A stretch of 64,000 bases of DNA from Euglena gracilis. Its lineage: Eukaryota > Euglenida > Euglenophyceae > Euglenales. A program made the translations under genes and the position numbers. Location: the NCBI GenBank assembly GCA_039621445.1, contig CP154954.1:72547082-72611081 (forward strand), read 5' to 3'. Below, in pieces: positions 25,070 through 53,300 of the stretch. Each line of letters starts with the position of its first letter. Positions within the stretch are counted from its first letter, which is position 1. Below the pieces are notes generated by a model. The model saw only the letters and a list, made by a program, of their open reading frames with translations, did no database searches and had not been told where the DNA came from.

Positions 25070-25319
25070 TGTGCATCGCTGATCTGCGTGTGCCTTCGCC
25101 TCATTCCGGTTGGTGAGGTTTGACATGGGAGGTGTCATGGACCAGCCATGTCAAGGACGGGGGGGGGATGTACCCCCCCCCCCCGACGGTTGGTTGGACG
25201 ACGTAAGGTTGGACGGTTGGTCCAACCTCACGGGGGAGCCAGTTAACAAGTTCAGAATTTTGGCGGCCATGTACAAAAAGTCCGAAGGCCAACTTTTGTG
25301 ACAAAAATGATGACTTCTG

Positions 25320-26152
25320 GTATTTCAGGAAAGAGCCTCTGAACGTCCTGATCTGAAGTCACTTAAGGGCAATGCGAAGACACTGAGGGAAATTTTATGT
25401 CTCGAGAAATATTCAAAATCCAAGAATAAATCCTCTCCTGAAGGCCAGGTGTGCTTTTTTCCAGGGGTGTTCAAACAGAAATAGACGTCACCTCCAAGTG
25501 CCTTGAAGCCCGAAAAAATGAAGTAGACACTGAGGTGAAACGGGACAGTGTACATAGGGTGCTTTTGTTTTGTTAATTTTGCTCCCCCCCTCAAACTCCA
25601 GTCAAAATGCTGGCTTTTGGTAATACCATTGTCCCTGTTGGATCTAGAATCCGGTATCAATCCCGTTGCATCCCTTGCTCTTGCCGACTCGGCGGGCCCT
25701 CACCACATGGGTGGCCTACTTGACAAGAACACTGATGAACCGAGGGTTCAGACCCCAGAGGGCATAGAGATAATGAAGGCCTCAAGGTCTTGGCCTTCGG
25801 TCCAGCAATGGATTTCGTGGAACGGATGTGTTTACAGGCCGTTCCCGAAATATCCTTTGAGCTAAAAGACAGGTCAATGGAACCCCTGTGCAAAGATAAG
25901 GCACCACCACTCCCCCGTGGTTTCTTCGCAGATTTCTCTTCAAAATCAGCCAATGGTTTTATGCATTCGGGGAAATTGCCGAAAAATGAGAGTTTCTGGT
26001 TTATGGTATATTTAATGCTCTTGGATCCAGTCCCATTCGCCTTTTTATCCCCCCCCCCAGTTCAATCTTTTTTCTCGACTCCTCTTCAGCCCAAGAACAG
26101 GCAAAAGAAGCACATAAAGCTGTTGGGTCAGCAAAAAGTCAAATTTGAATAA
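25320..26152 (+). pseudogene. coding-like region with AATAAA, unlike the host exons
   Basis: Successive open stretches read LKSLKGNAKTLREILCLEKY (near 25355-25450), VQTEIDVTSKCLEARKNEVD (near 25467), NPVASLALADSAGPHHMGGL (near 25660) and MDFVERMCLQAVPEISFELK (near 25805). They continue to SFWFMVYLMLLDPVPF, with a final stop at 26150-26152 that overlaps an AATAAA at 26148. Third positions are not G/C-biased, as in the Harbinger-like element's genes, so this may be a transposon gene or a decayed one. The pieces lie in different frames and need several splices or frameshifts. No domain is recognised. Confidence 0.35.
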
Positions 26153-26269
26153 ACTTTTATCATTTGCTCTACGGTCGATTTGTCTGGAATATTTCTCAAA
26201 CAAACATAAGCCACTGTAATTTTGTAACGATCAAAGAATGTTGGGGAGGGGAGGCTTCAGATCCCTCCT

Positions 26270-26680
26270 GGGGGAGGTAACCTCCCCCCCAAAATAGGAC
26301 CCCCCCAAAATAAGACCCCCCCCCCTGACGGCGCGAAGAGCCGAAGACGGCAAAAATTTTCCCTGAAAATTACCAAAAACCCCAATTTCACACACAAAAA
26401 TGATGACATTTTAAAATTTTTCAGATTTTAAATTTCAAAAAACATGCTAAATGTCAACTTACACCAATTTACACATGGCGCGAAGCGCCAAAGGAAAAAT
26501 TTTCAATGCTTTTGGGAACCTGAAAAAATGATGTGTTTTTGGGGCCTGGGTCGGTCAAGAAATAATCCAAATATAAGACCCCCCCCCCAAAATAAGACGC
26601 CCCCCTGGAGGTTACCAGCAACAGACCCAAAAATAAGACCCGGGTCTTATTTTTGGGGGGGTTTTAGGTCTTGTGCCTAC
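26270..26680. repeat. element built on AAAATAAGACCCCCCC words
   Basis: Starts near GGGAGGTAACCTCCCCC and contains several AAAATAAGACCCCCC motifs (26290-26330, 26572-26600) and GGCGCGAAGCGCC-type palindromes. It ends around the inverse pair AATAAGACCCGGGTCTTATT at 26632. It is probably a decayed inverted-repeat element; exact ends are not determined. Confidence 0.45.
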
Positions 26681-26689
26681 TCGGGTGTG

Positions 26690-28074
26690 AGGAGCAGGCA
26701 CCTATGCCTGACCTCACCATAGGGCCACTAATGCTTTATACTTTATGCCGCTTTTAGTTATTTTTACCGTCCCCCCCCCCACAGTTTGACGGCTTTAAGC
26801 TACTTCTGGCTACCTTTGGCAGCTTTTGACAGCTTCTGGCTCCTTTTGCTGATGATAAGGATGCCACCTTTTTTGGGGCATTTTTTTTGCACTTGGCAAT
26901 GCACGCGGATGACTGGCCAAATAGCCCGCATTAGAATGGGATTAATGCGGTTTGGAATACCAAGATGGGGAAAAAAACGAGATTTCTGTGGCAAAGTGCG
27001 CCGCAAGAAGGGGCGGATTTGGTTCTGGTCTAGGTCCAAAATTTTCATCAAGTTTAGTTGCTACGAAGGAAAACTGTCTGGATTTGAGTTCCTTGGGTAT
27101 GTTTCTGTCTACAAAGCCGACGTTTTATCCTTTCACAGTTTATTGTAATTAGGCTTTACTACCACCATTTTAATTTGCTGCCTCTCCCTTAAGCAATTTT
27201 TTTCCCTTCAAAATTTCATTCAAGAAATTCAGCAAATTTCATTCAAGAACTCAGTTCTTGCTCACATTGGTTGAACTTGTGTCCGGAGTTAATCCCATTT
27301 TGGCAAACGCCAGTGGTAATGGCGGTACACAAAACCTTGTCTTGTGGTGTCCCTGTGGCATCCCTCACCCACTCCTCGCCGCTCACCAGTCTCTGTGCTG
27401 AGCAAGCCCTCAGTGAGCTGGGGTGGGGGTGCATTCCTGCAACAAGCCGCTTTTGCTTGCTCACTTAAGTGCTGATTTCTGTCGTCCCCCCACCCCAACC
27501 ACCGGTGGCCACCAGGGATTACAATGGTATGGCAGGGAGAGTCAGGGTTTGACAAAGACCAGAGGTCGAATTTTTGAAAGCGCAGTGTGGGAAGAAAAAT
27601 GGAGGTGTACGCCTGCTGACTTGTCGAGTGGTGTCCTTTGTATGCTTGTGGTTTGCTGTCCATTGGAGGACAGGTGCTCAGGGGAGGGTGTTCAGAGCTG
27701 GGCAGGAAGACCCAGTAGGGAGGGGCGTCGACCCCTCCCCCATGCCCCCATGCCCCAGAACTGACAGACTCCCCTTCTTTGCTGCACAGACGCCCCCACC
27801 ATGGCCAAGCCTCCCCTCCAAATCTTTGGCGAGGACACACAGGGGAGTGCTGGGGCATCTGGGTCACCGCTGACAGGGCACTGCACCGCCGCACCGGAGC
27901 AGCAACAGCAGCAGAGCAACGGCGCAGCGGCAGCAACGGCAATAAAAGACAGCAAAAGCCAACAAACATTTGGGAAGCCGGCCAGGGTTGTCTTCATTTA
28001 TTTCATGTCCCTAAATAAGGGTTTGCCCCGATTTGCTTTTAGTTTTCCTGTGAGTGTTTCCCGTCGCCGTCTAC
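26690..28074. other. region upstream of the ARMT1-like gene
   Basis: No convincing exon. 26685-26720 has a GCAGGCACCTATGCC fragment resembling the ends of the 23448 and 59912 elements. At 27801 an ATG opens MAKPPLQIFGEDTQG, which resembles the P-P-L-x-G lead before the G-S-F-A block in DUF89 proteins. I could not splice it canonically to the next exon. A CAG-rich stretch follows (27900-27935). Confidence 0.35.
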
Positions 28075-45196
<17,122 letters not shown>

Positions 45197-47310
45197 TTGC
45201 CACAGGCTATTCGTCTGATCTCCAGAATGCAGTTGGTTTTCAGGGCTTCGACGATTCTGAAATGTCGCATTTTGGGCAAGTGGAAGGTCGAGGGCCGCCT
45301 TGTGCATCGTGAAACCTTGCCGCGGTTATCATCATGACATGCTCATTTTTATTTTATTTATCATTGTCATACGTTGTACATTGCAGTCTCTCTCTTCTGA
45401 ATCGGCGTTGCTGGGGGAACTCTTTGGGGGGAACTCCTTACCGACCCGAGAGTGTGTGCTTGTGGGGGAAGTGTGTTGCCACTCGGTGTGGTGCGCATGT
45501 GTTGTCAGTCTGTGCTACGGTTTCGCCCCAGGCTGGCAGGCGGGATATCGTCAGGGGTGACGATCCTGCCAACCCTCGTCCCTGACCGCTCTTGTGTGTG
45601 TGGTGCAGACCGTTAAAAACGAGCTGTGCGTCACCCTCCCAGGGGCCGGGGGAGGGGGGGGCTGAAAACACGAACCCCCCCAAAAGGCAGCACGGGACGG
45701 AAAAATGGTTCCACTTCCAATGGGGTACCCTCCGGGACAGCACCCTTTGGGGAGGGCTAGTCAAGGCCCTATCGGTGTGGAGATAGGCAGAAATTGCTGA
45801 AAAATATGGACGGCACCCGAAGGCTTGCGGTGCGAGCACGCAAATCTAAGCTGTCAGGATCAGCGGCTTAGAGTTGGGTACTCGCTGGTCCTGGGGTCAC
45901 AGCACCAACCCCTGGGGTGGCCTGATCTGCGGTTGTTTGCAGAACTGCTGAGGGTTTGGCCCACAAAATGGGGCGGTGGGTGCCAGGCATGGGGGTGCGA
46001 AACAACCACGCCATGGAATTCTGGGAAAAATGGAAAGCTCCATGGTACGTAGGTCACTGCGTAAATCTCCCTCTCTCTGTGTGTATGTGCGCGGGCGCGT
46101 ACGTGCGTGCGTGTGTTGTGTGCGCGCACGTGCATGCGTGTGTTTGTTGTGTGCACGCACGCGTGTTTCTCCTGCAACTTATTTTATGTTTAATTCTTAT
46201 TTGCTTTATACCTATGTGGAAAACTGCTGCTGACACATTCAATATTTCATAGAAATGCCTTCATTCTGGAGCTGTCGCAGGTGCCTCTGCTCCCCTTTCT
46301 TCAGCCGAGTCTCCCATTGGTATTGATGGGACCCTCGTCAACCCCTTTCGCTTGGGGCATTTCATTCGGCGTTTTTCCACGTGCTGCTGATTGTGCTTGC
46401 TTCTGTGTTATTCATGTGTAACACAAACCTTTCATCAGTGGTGAAAACCCAAATAAGAACCTATGAAATAACCCCACACCCCCAAACGAGCAAAATTAAG
46501 AACATTAACCCGTATGCCCCCCCCCATTTCACCATTTCAAGACACCCCACTGACAGTGTGATGCCTGGAGCAGGGTGCCCACCAGGGAGGATTCTCGATT
46601 CAGTTAACCCCTGCGTGCCCCGACCCCCCAAGATGTTGGTGGGAGTGTCTTTGAGAGTGTGTGTGCGGGTTTGAAAGGTTTGAAAGACAGTTTTGAGGAG
46701 AGTGTCCGGTTATGTGGGACACCCCCCCTGACAAGAGGGGGTCCGAACCATGCCCGATGATGGGGAGCCCAAAGGCCCAGGTCAAGGCAATCCCCCCCCC
46801 CCCGTGTGCCTCTGTGCCTCTGGGCAAGGCAGGCGGCCAACCCGGCGTGTCCTCGCCCCGAGGATTGCCTTCGGGGCAGAGCACCCCTGTCCCCTGCTTT
46901 TATACCGAACCCTCACTGGGTGGTGTGCTGTGGATCTGTCCGGGCAGCTGGAAATTTTTATCATCTTGATCTTAATCCTTAATGGATTTCAGCCAATCTT
47001 TTTTTGTTGGTGGGGGCGGAGACCGTCAGGTGGGTGGGCGGGTGGGTGGCTCGGAAGACCCTCTGCGCCTGTGTGGGTGTGTCCTTGGCAACAGTGGAGG
47101 GTTTGGGCTCGGGGATCTGGAACTCTCCAACTGGACCTCTGGTGTGGACAAGCACCCCTCATGCCCATCAGCGTTCTGGACACGTTACGGCCACATCGCG
47201 TGTGGGGTGGCCAGTCCTCGTGTCACCTGTTCCCGTCCGACGCAGGGCATCCGACCCGCGGAATATCACGCAATGGTCCCCCAGCCCCGCTGAGGTGCGG
47301 GGGAGTCGGG
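45197..47310. other. intergenic region between the two large genes
   Basis: No exon supported. Contains a GT/GC-rich run (46078-46170) and G/C runs. No AATAAA is obvious in the first 300 bases after the ARMT1-like stop. A promoter for the downstream gene must lie before 47311, but I see no clear motif. Confidence 0.4.
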
Positions 47311-50300
47311 ATGAGCCTGCCGCGGGAGATCCTGAAGTGGATCCAGGGCCTCGGCCTACGCACGTCCCCTTTGCTGATGGCCTTTTTCAGAGCGGACAGC
47401 ATGGGATCAGGCTGTCGCTTAAGGGTTCGTAAATACCCTGGGGGCTGGACTGCCTGCAGCTGGTCCAAATTTGGCTAATGAGAATCCCAGTGGACCCCCC
47501 CAGGTGGGGGGTCTGGGTCTGCTAGCAGGGCTAGCTAGTGAAAAAAATCTTTCCAGTGACTGGCGTGAAGTGCCAATTTTTTTTGGACCCCCAAAACTTG
47601 CCAAAAAACCCATTTTCGGCCACTTTCGGATTTTTTTGAGCAAAAATTAGCCAAAAAGCAGATTAAAAATCTTTCCACCTTGGATTTCCACCTTGGAGTG
47701 CAGTGCTGGAGGAATTTTTTTTTCCAGTTGGGGGGACCGCGACCCCCCCCCCCCAGGGGTTGCATGGGAGTCAAGCACCAGTGAAAATGGCGGAAAAGGG
47801 CCGGAAATGGCTGAAAATACCTTAAGTGGCCGAAAATGGCAAAAATCTGGGGGTCAACTATGGGGGCTTGACGGGAATCCCCGCGGGAATCCCGGCTCCC
47901 CCCCACCAGGCCACCAGGCCTTCCCGTATTTCCGGGTCGCCAATTTTTAGTCAAAATTCCTTCGGTGCCTCCGACAACGAAGGAGTTTTCTTTGAGAAGG
48001 TGCCATGGTGGGTGGGTGGGGGGTCCGCCCCCCCCCCCACCAGGCCTTCCCGAACAGCCCTGGGGAAGGGGTCTAGCTGGTGGTTTTTTTTCCAGTGTCC
48101 AGCAAAATGTCCAGCCATTGGACCCCCCCCCCCCATTGTCCTGGAGCAAAAGTCTGCATGGGATGGAGCGTGAAGGCAAACCATCAATTTTGCATTATTT
48201 GCTGTTTACACCCCAGCTGTGATTCCTTTCAGTGGGGTTACCGTCCATTTATTTTATTTTATTTTTCTTAACCCCTGGGGTGGGCATACCAAGAGTAACT
48301 GCATGCTGACAAGGTACTGACTGCATCCCTGGGGCGAACAGCACACCCCCAAAAGCCGCCCAAAGGAGGGCAACCTGGGAAAATCATTGGAAGTGGTGGC
48401 ACCGTAAAAAAAAACCATGCCATGTATCAAGCCATGTATCCTTCTTGTCAGCACCGAAAACTCTTGAATAACAACACTGCAAAATTATGTGAAATTACAA
48501 CCTCCCCCATGTGTTTCGGAAAGCTGCATATTGTGAAGCAAGGTCGATCATTTACTTTTTCAAAAAAGCCCCTTCCTGCAACTTCACCCCAGGAAAATAT
48601 TTTGGACCCCACATAATGGCAAGTTTGATGGTGGGGATGCTGTGTGAATCGACTATTGGACTAAACTTGGCAAACTTGGTAAGTGGAAGAGGTCGCTTCA
48701 TCGAGGTTGCTGCGTCGAGGGGGGCTTCAAATACAAATTCGGGTTTATACTGGGATCAGGGGTTTTTTTAGTCGTGGACCCCCGGGGGGGGGGTGGGTGG
48801 GTCCGGCCGAGCCCCCCCCCCCCGGGGGGGTCCCCCCGGAGGGGGGTGGGATATACTTTTCGGCGCCGCAGGCGCCGAAAAAATGCTATTTTTAGCACTT
48901 TTCGCGATTTTTCGGCCATTTTTTTGTGGGTCCCCCGGGAGGCCCCCCAGGGGGTGGGTGGGTGGGGGGGGACCCCCCCCCTCCCCCCCCGGTCTTAAAA
49001 AACCCCTGACTGGGATCCCCCCCCGCATCGTTAAAGATGTGCGTGGCGCCCGACCTGTCCTACTCCGTCAAGAACCCGAAGCGCGACTTCAGCAATGGCT
49101 TCCTCCTGGCGGAGATCCTGTCGCGGTACTGGCGGGAGGTGCCCCTGCACTCTTTCGACACCGGGTCCTCCCTTATCAAGAAGGCAGCCCAGGGGACCCC
49201 TATCTTGTTTTGTGTCCGCCAGACGATGCTGTGATGCCAGTGGGTACCTCTTCGCTTTTTCTGAAATGAATCTGAAGCCTGCGTCTGCACAAAAGCAATC
49301 ATCGGCAGTACACAAGTCACATTATTTCCAAAGACACGTCACATCACCCAACCCATGGACATTGCAAACAGCTTTGTTCTTGGACAATTCATTCAAGCAA
49401 TTCCTTGTTAAGCCTGAAACATGTCTGCGGCGGGCTCCCCCGCCGTCGACAACTGGCAGACTCTGGAGAAGGTGCTGAAAAAGCGGGGGTTCCACCTCTC
49501 TCGTGACGTCATAGATGGCGTGCCCAGGGCCACTCAAAGGGTCAGGGAAATTTATCTGGTTTTGCTGTTGCGTTTTCCTGTTATTCCTCTTATTGCCTTT
49601 TATTTCCAATAGTTTCTTATTATTCTCAATTCTTATCCGTTTTCGTCCTGAAAAATAATTCTTGTTTGTGGCTGGTTGAACTCACACTCTGTTGGGTGTG
49701 TAGAGGAAAAAGGCCACATTTCTTACTAGGTATGGGGGCTTCGAGCAGCCAAGGTGTCTCCTGGGATTCTCATCTTCACCTTACAATTGCCTTTCAGACT
49801 GAAAGGCCCCCTCGCTACAGCGGGCCTTGTTTGTCACGGCCCGGCTTGCGGTGGCCCTGCCACCGATGCACCAGAAAAACGGGCACGTTGTCCCACTGCT
49901 GGAGAACATCTACACCTTCCTGACGAAGCGCGAGATCCAGCGCAGAGTTTTTTTTTTTAAGTCGAGTAGGTTTTGAAGTTGGATAAGTGGGGGACTGGTT
50001 AGTCAGCCCCCCCCCCCCCCCCAATGCCCCCTTCCAGGGGTTGAACCATGCCGAGGGGGTACCAATTGAATACCCCCATTTCACAACACAAAGCGCTTCT
50101 TTTTCTGCCCCGAAAGTGAGTCCCAAAGTCCAGCAAGGACCCTGATCCAGAGCTTTTCCATGTTGGAGCACGAGGAGGTGGCGAAGCCAGATTTCTCCCC
50201 CGCTCGGGGCCAGGCTCCCTCGAAGGCACCATCAACACCTGCCTGTTGAATGCGCCGGCACCTCATCACAAACGCCGTGCATTTTCACGCATGCCAGTAC

Positions 50301-53300
50301 CATTTCTGACATCTAGCCAACATTGCTGTGTGTGTGTGTGTGTGTTTGGCGAGATGAATGGCAAATTGCGTGCTGCATGTGTGTGTGTGTGTGTGTGTGT
50401 ATGTGTGTGTGTATGTGTGTGTGTGCGTGCGCGCGCGCGTGCGGCAGCCCCCGGCTCCCCCCGGGGCCAGGCCCCGCAGCCCTCATGTTGACCCGCACCG
50501 CGGACTCGCAGGCGAGCAGCGCCCTCCACGGCCTGCAGCCCGGCTGCTTTTTAAGGAAGGTCGCACTCCCTGGGGGGGATTCCATGAGCAGGCACACCCC
50601 ACACAGGTATTTCTTGAATTTCTTGAATTTTTTTTAAACTTTGGAACCCGGGGGGACAAGGGCTTTTTGGGTCCCCCGCCAGAGGTGGAGCTTTGGCCAT
50701 TTTTGGCCTTTTTCGCATGAATCGCCGATTTTTTCGACCCCTAAATTGACACGCAGAAAGTGATTCCCCTCCCCCCTGGGGGGTGTGAGTACCCCCCGGT
50801 CCTGATAAATCCCCCCCCCCCCCGTCCCCGTAGTGCAAGGCACCCCCAGGGCTGACAAAACAAGCCGGCCAGCAGCCCCTCCACAACACCCCGGCCGGCG
50901 GGGTCCCCGGTGGCATCAAGGCGCCGAAGCCCAAGCCCATGCAGGAGTCGCTGAGCACGGAGGCGACGGACACGCACAACGTGAAGGCCAGGCCGCCGGG
51001 GTCTTCATCGAAGTGGCTGGTTTGCAGATCGGAAATTTTCTACAGCAAACATTTTGTGGTACCTCCCCCCCCCCTTGTCCAACGACTGGGCTTGTCTAAC
51101 GACCACCCCCCCGGTCAGAGACGATCTTTTTGTATACGATGTTGGTTCAGTACTTGCAAAAGAAATTGTGTGATTTTATTTTCGGTTTAGTTGCATTTGC
51201 ATGTTCCAGTGATGCTTTTTTTTGCAATTTGTTTGGGATTACCACCCTAAAATGGCTGAAAATGCCAAAACGGCACAAAAAAGGCCAAAAGCTCCCCAAA
51301 ATAGTCACAAATCACCCCAAAATGACTGAAATTTATGGAAGTGTGAGATTGTTCCAAACGGCTGAAATTTGATTCCAGTTGGCCAAAAATGGCCAAAAAT
51401 AGGCAAAAATGGCCTGAAATTGGCCAAAAATGGCCAAAAGTGGCCAAAAATGGCCTGAAATTGGGCAAAAAGTGGCCCAAAATTGCCAAAAGTGGCCAAA
51501 AGTTGCCCAAAATGGCCAGAAGTGGCCAAAAAATGGCTAAAGAAACCCAAAATGGCCAACAGTGGCCAAGAATGGCTAAATGAAACCAAACGTGGCAAAA
51601 AATGGCCAAAAGTGACCCAAAAAATCCCAAGGGTGGCCAAAAAATGGCCAAAAGTGGCCAAAAATGGCAGAAGTCGTCAAAAATGCCGAAAATAGCCCAA
51701 AGTTGTCCAAAATGACCCCCATACGTGGCCAATTTATTGCCGGCCTGGGGCCCACCCCCCTTGTCTAACGACCACCCCCCCTGGTCGGAGACGAACATTG
51801 GCCAATTTAGCGACCGCTCCCCCGGTCGGAGACGAACATTAGTGGTCGTTGGACAAGGGGGGGGGGAGGTAGTATGTGGTTTTCTAAACAGCATGTTTAC
51901 CCAGACAGCTTGGGTTGGATTTTGTCAATCCAATCGTATCCGTTACATATATTTTTGCCTTCTTGTCACACAAGCTGGGGCAGGGACAAGGTATTCCGCG
52001 CAATTTTACATTACAATTTTACGTTTTTTTTTGTGCAAAGTGTGGGTTGTCAAATGATGGCACCTGTTTTCCCCAGCTGCATTTTGTCCCATGTTTTTTA
52101 CATTGTCATTTTCTGCCAAGGGGGTCTATCAGTGGTTGAGCCCGGGGGGGGGGGGTATAACCTTGGGGGGGGGGATCGGGTGCAGCGGAGCATTCAACAT
52201 GTGCACTGTTCCCTAAAACTGGGGCAAAGCGACCCAACAATCTCCGCACAGATCGGTCCCGGCCGCCTGCGGGCGTTCACGGAGGTGACGGTGAAGGCGG
52301 TGGACAACATCGCGCTGCTGCGCGGCATCCGGGCCAGAGATCCACTCACCTCCTGTGTGACTGTGTGACAGTGTGACCCCACCCCCGGGGGCTGGGTGGG
52401 TTTTCGAAACCGTGGGTGGGTGGGTTGGACCCGGGGAAAGGTGCCCCCCTGGCGCGTGACTCAGACTAAGGTGACTCACACCCATGTGAGTTCCCTCAGA
52501 GACTCACACAGGCCACCGAGTGAATCGGTGATGCGGGCCGACCCGGGGGTGGGCGCCTCGGTGCTGAGCGACCCGTCGGTGCACGCCACCCCGTTCGCCG
52601 CTCCGGGGTTTGACAGTGTGCCGCCCAGGGGAAGGCGGACGCGGCTTGGATGGACTGAGGTGGTGGTGAACTGCAAGGTTTTTGTTTCGACCGGCTGTTC
52701 TTGTTTACCCCCCCCCCCTTGTCTAAGCACCACCCTTGTCTAAGCACCACCCCCCCGGTTCTTACCCATCTTTTTAAAGGTCATCGTCACGGGGAGGTTT
52801 ATTTTGTGTGCATTTTTAAGGGAAATTTCTCAAAAATTTCGAAATCTTTGCAATTTCTGAGACCTGATTTGGTGAGGTATTGCTGATTTCTGCCTCCAAA
52901 TGTGTGTAAGTTCAACAGTGGGCCTCCAAAATAAGGGGAATTTTTCCTTTTCGGCGCGAAGCGCCGGATTTTTTTTGCATTCAAATTTTTCTCCCTTGTC
53001 TAAGCACCACCCCCCTGGTTCTTACCCATATTTTGGCAAAATAAGCACCCCCCCCCCCGGTTCTTACCCATCTTTTCCGGTGCTTAGACAAGGGGGGGGG
53101 GAGGTATGTCTCGTGTGTTGAGAGCCTCCATTCGTTCTTTATTTAGCAAAAAAAATGAAATCAAATAATCCCCCCGGATTTTGTGCTTTTTTTTTGCACA
53201 CACTGCATGCAGGCAAAGGCAAAACAGTCTAAAGTTGCAGGCGGAGTCGGTTTAAAGATTTGCACCTGCCAGTCTGTTTCCGCGGTGGGATGTCGGTTGT

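Larger units (their letters stand above)
23109..25296. mobile_element. 2.2-kb inverted-repeat element with another element nested in it
   Basis: The left end AAAGTTGGCCTTCGGACTTT and about 100 bases inward (through CAAAATTCTGAACTGGCTC and a GGTTGGACCAACCGTCC motif) are repeated in inverse at 25185-25296. Just inside each arm lies a CCTTGACATGG / CCATGTCAAGG motif next to a G- or C-run. The interior holds the hAT-like element 23448-24350 and a GC-rich stretch at 24840-25110. I could not identify a target duplication. Confidence 0.65.
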
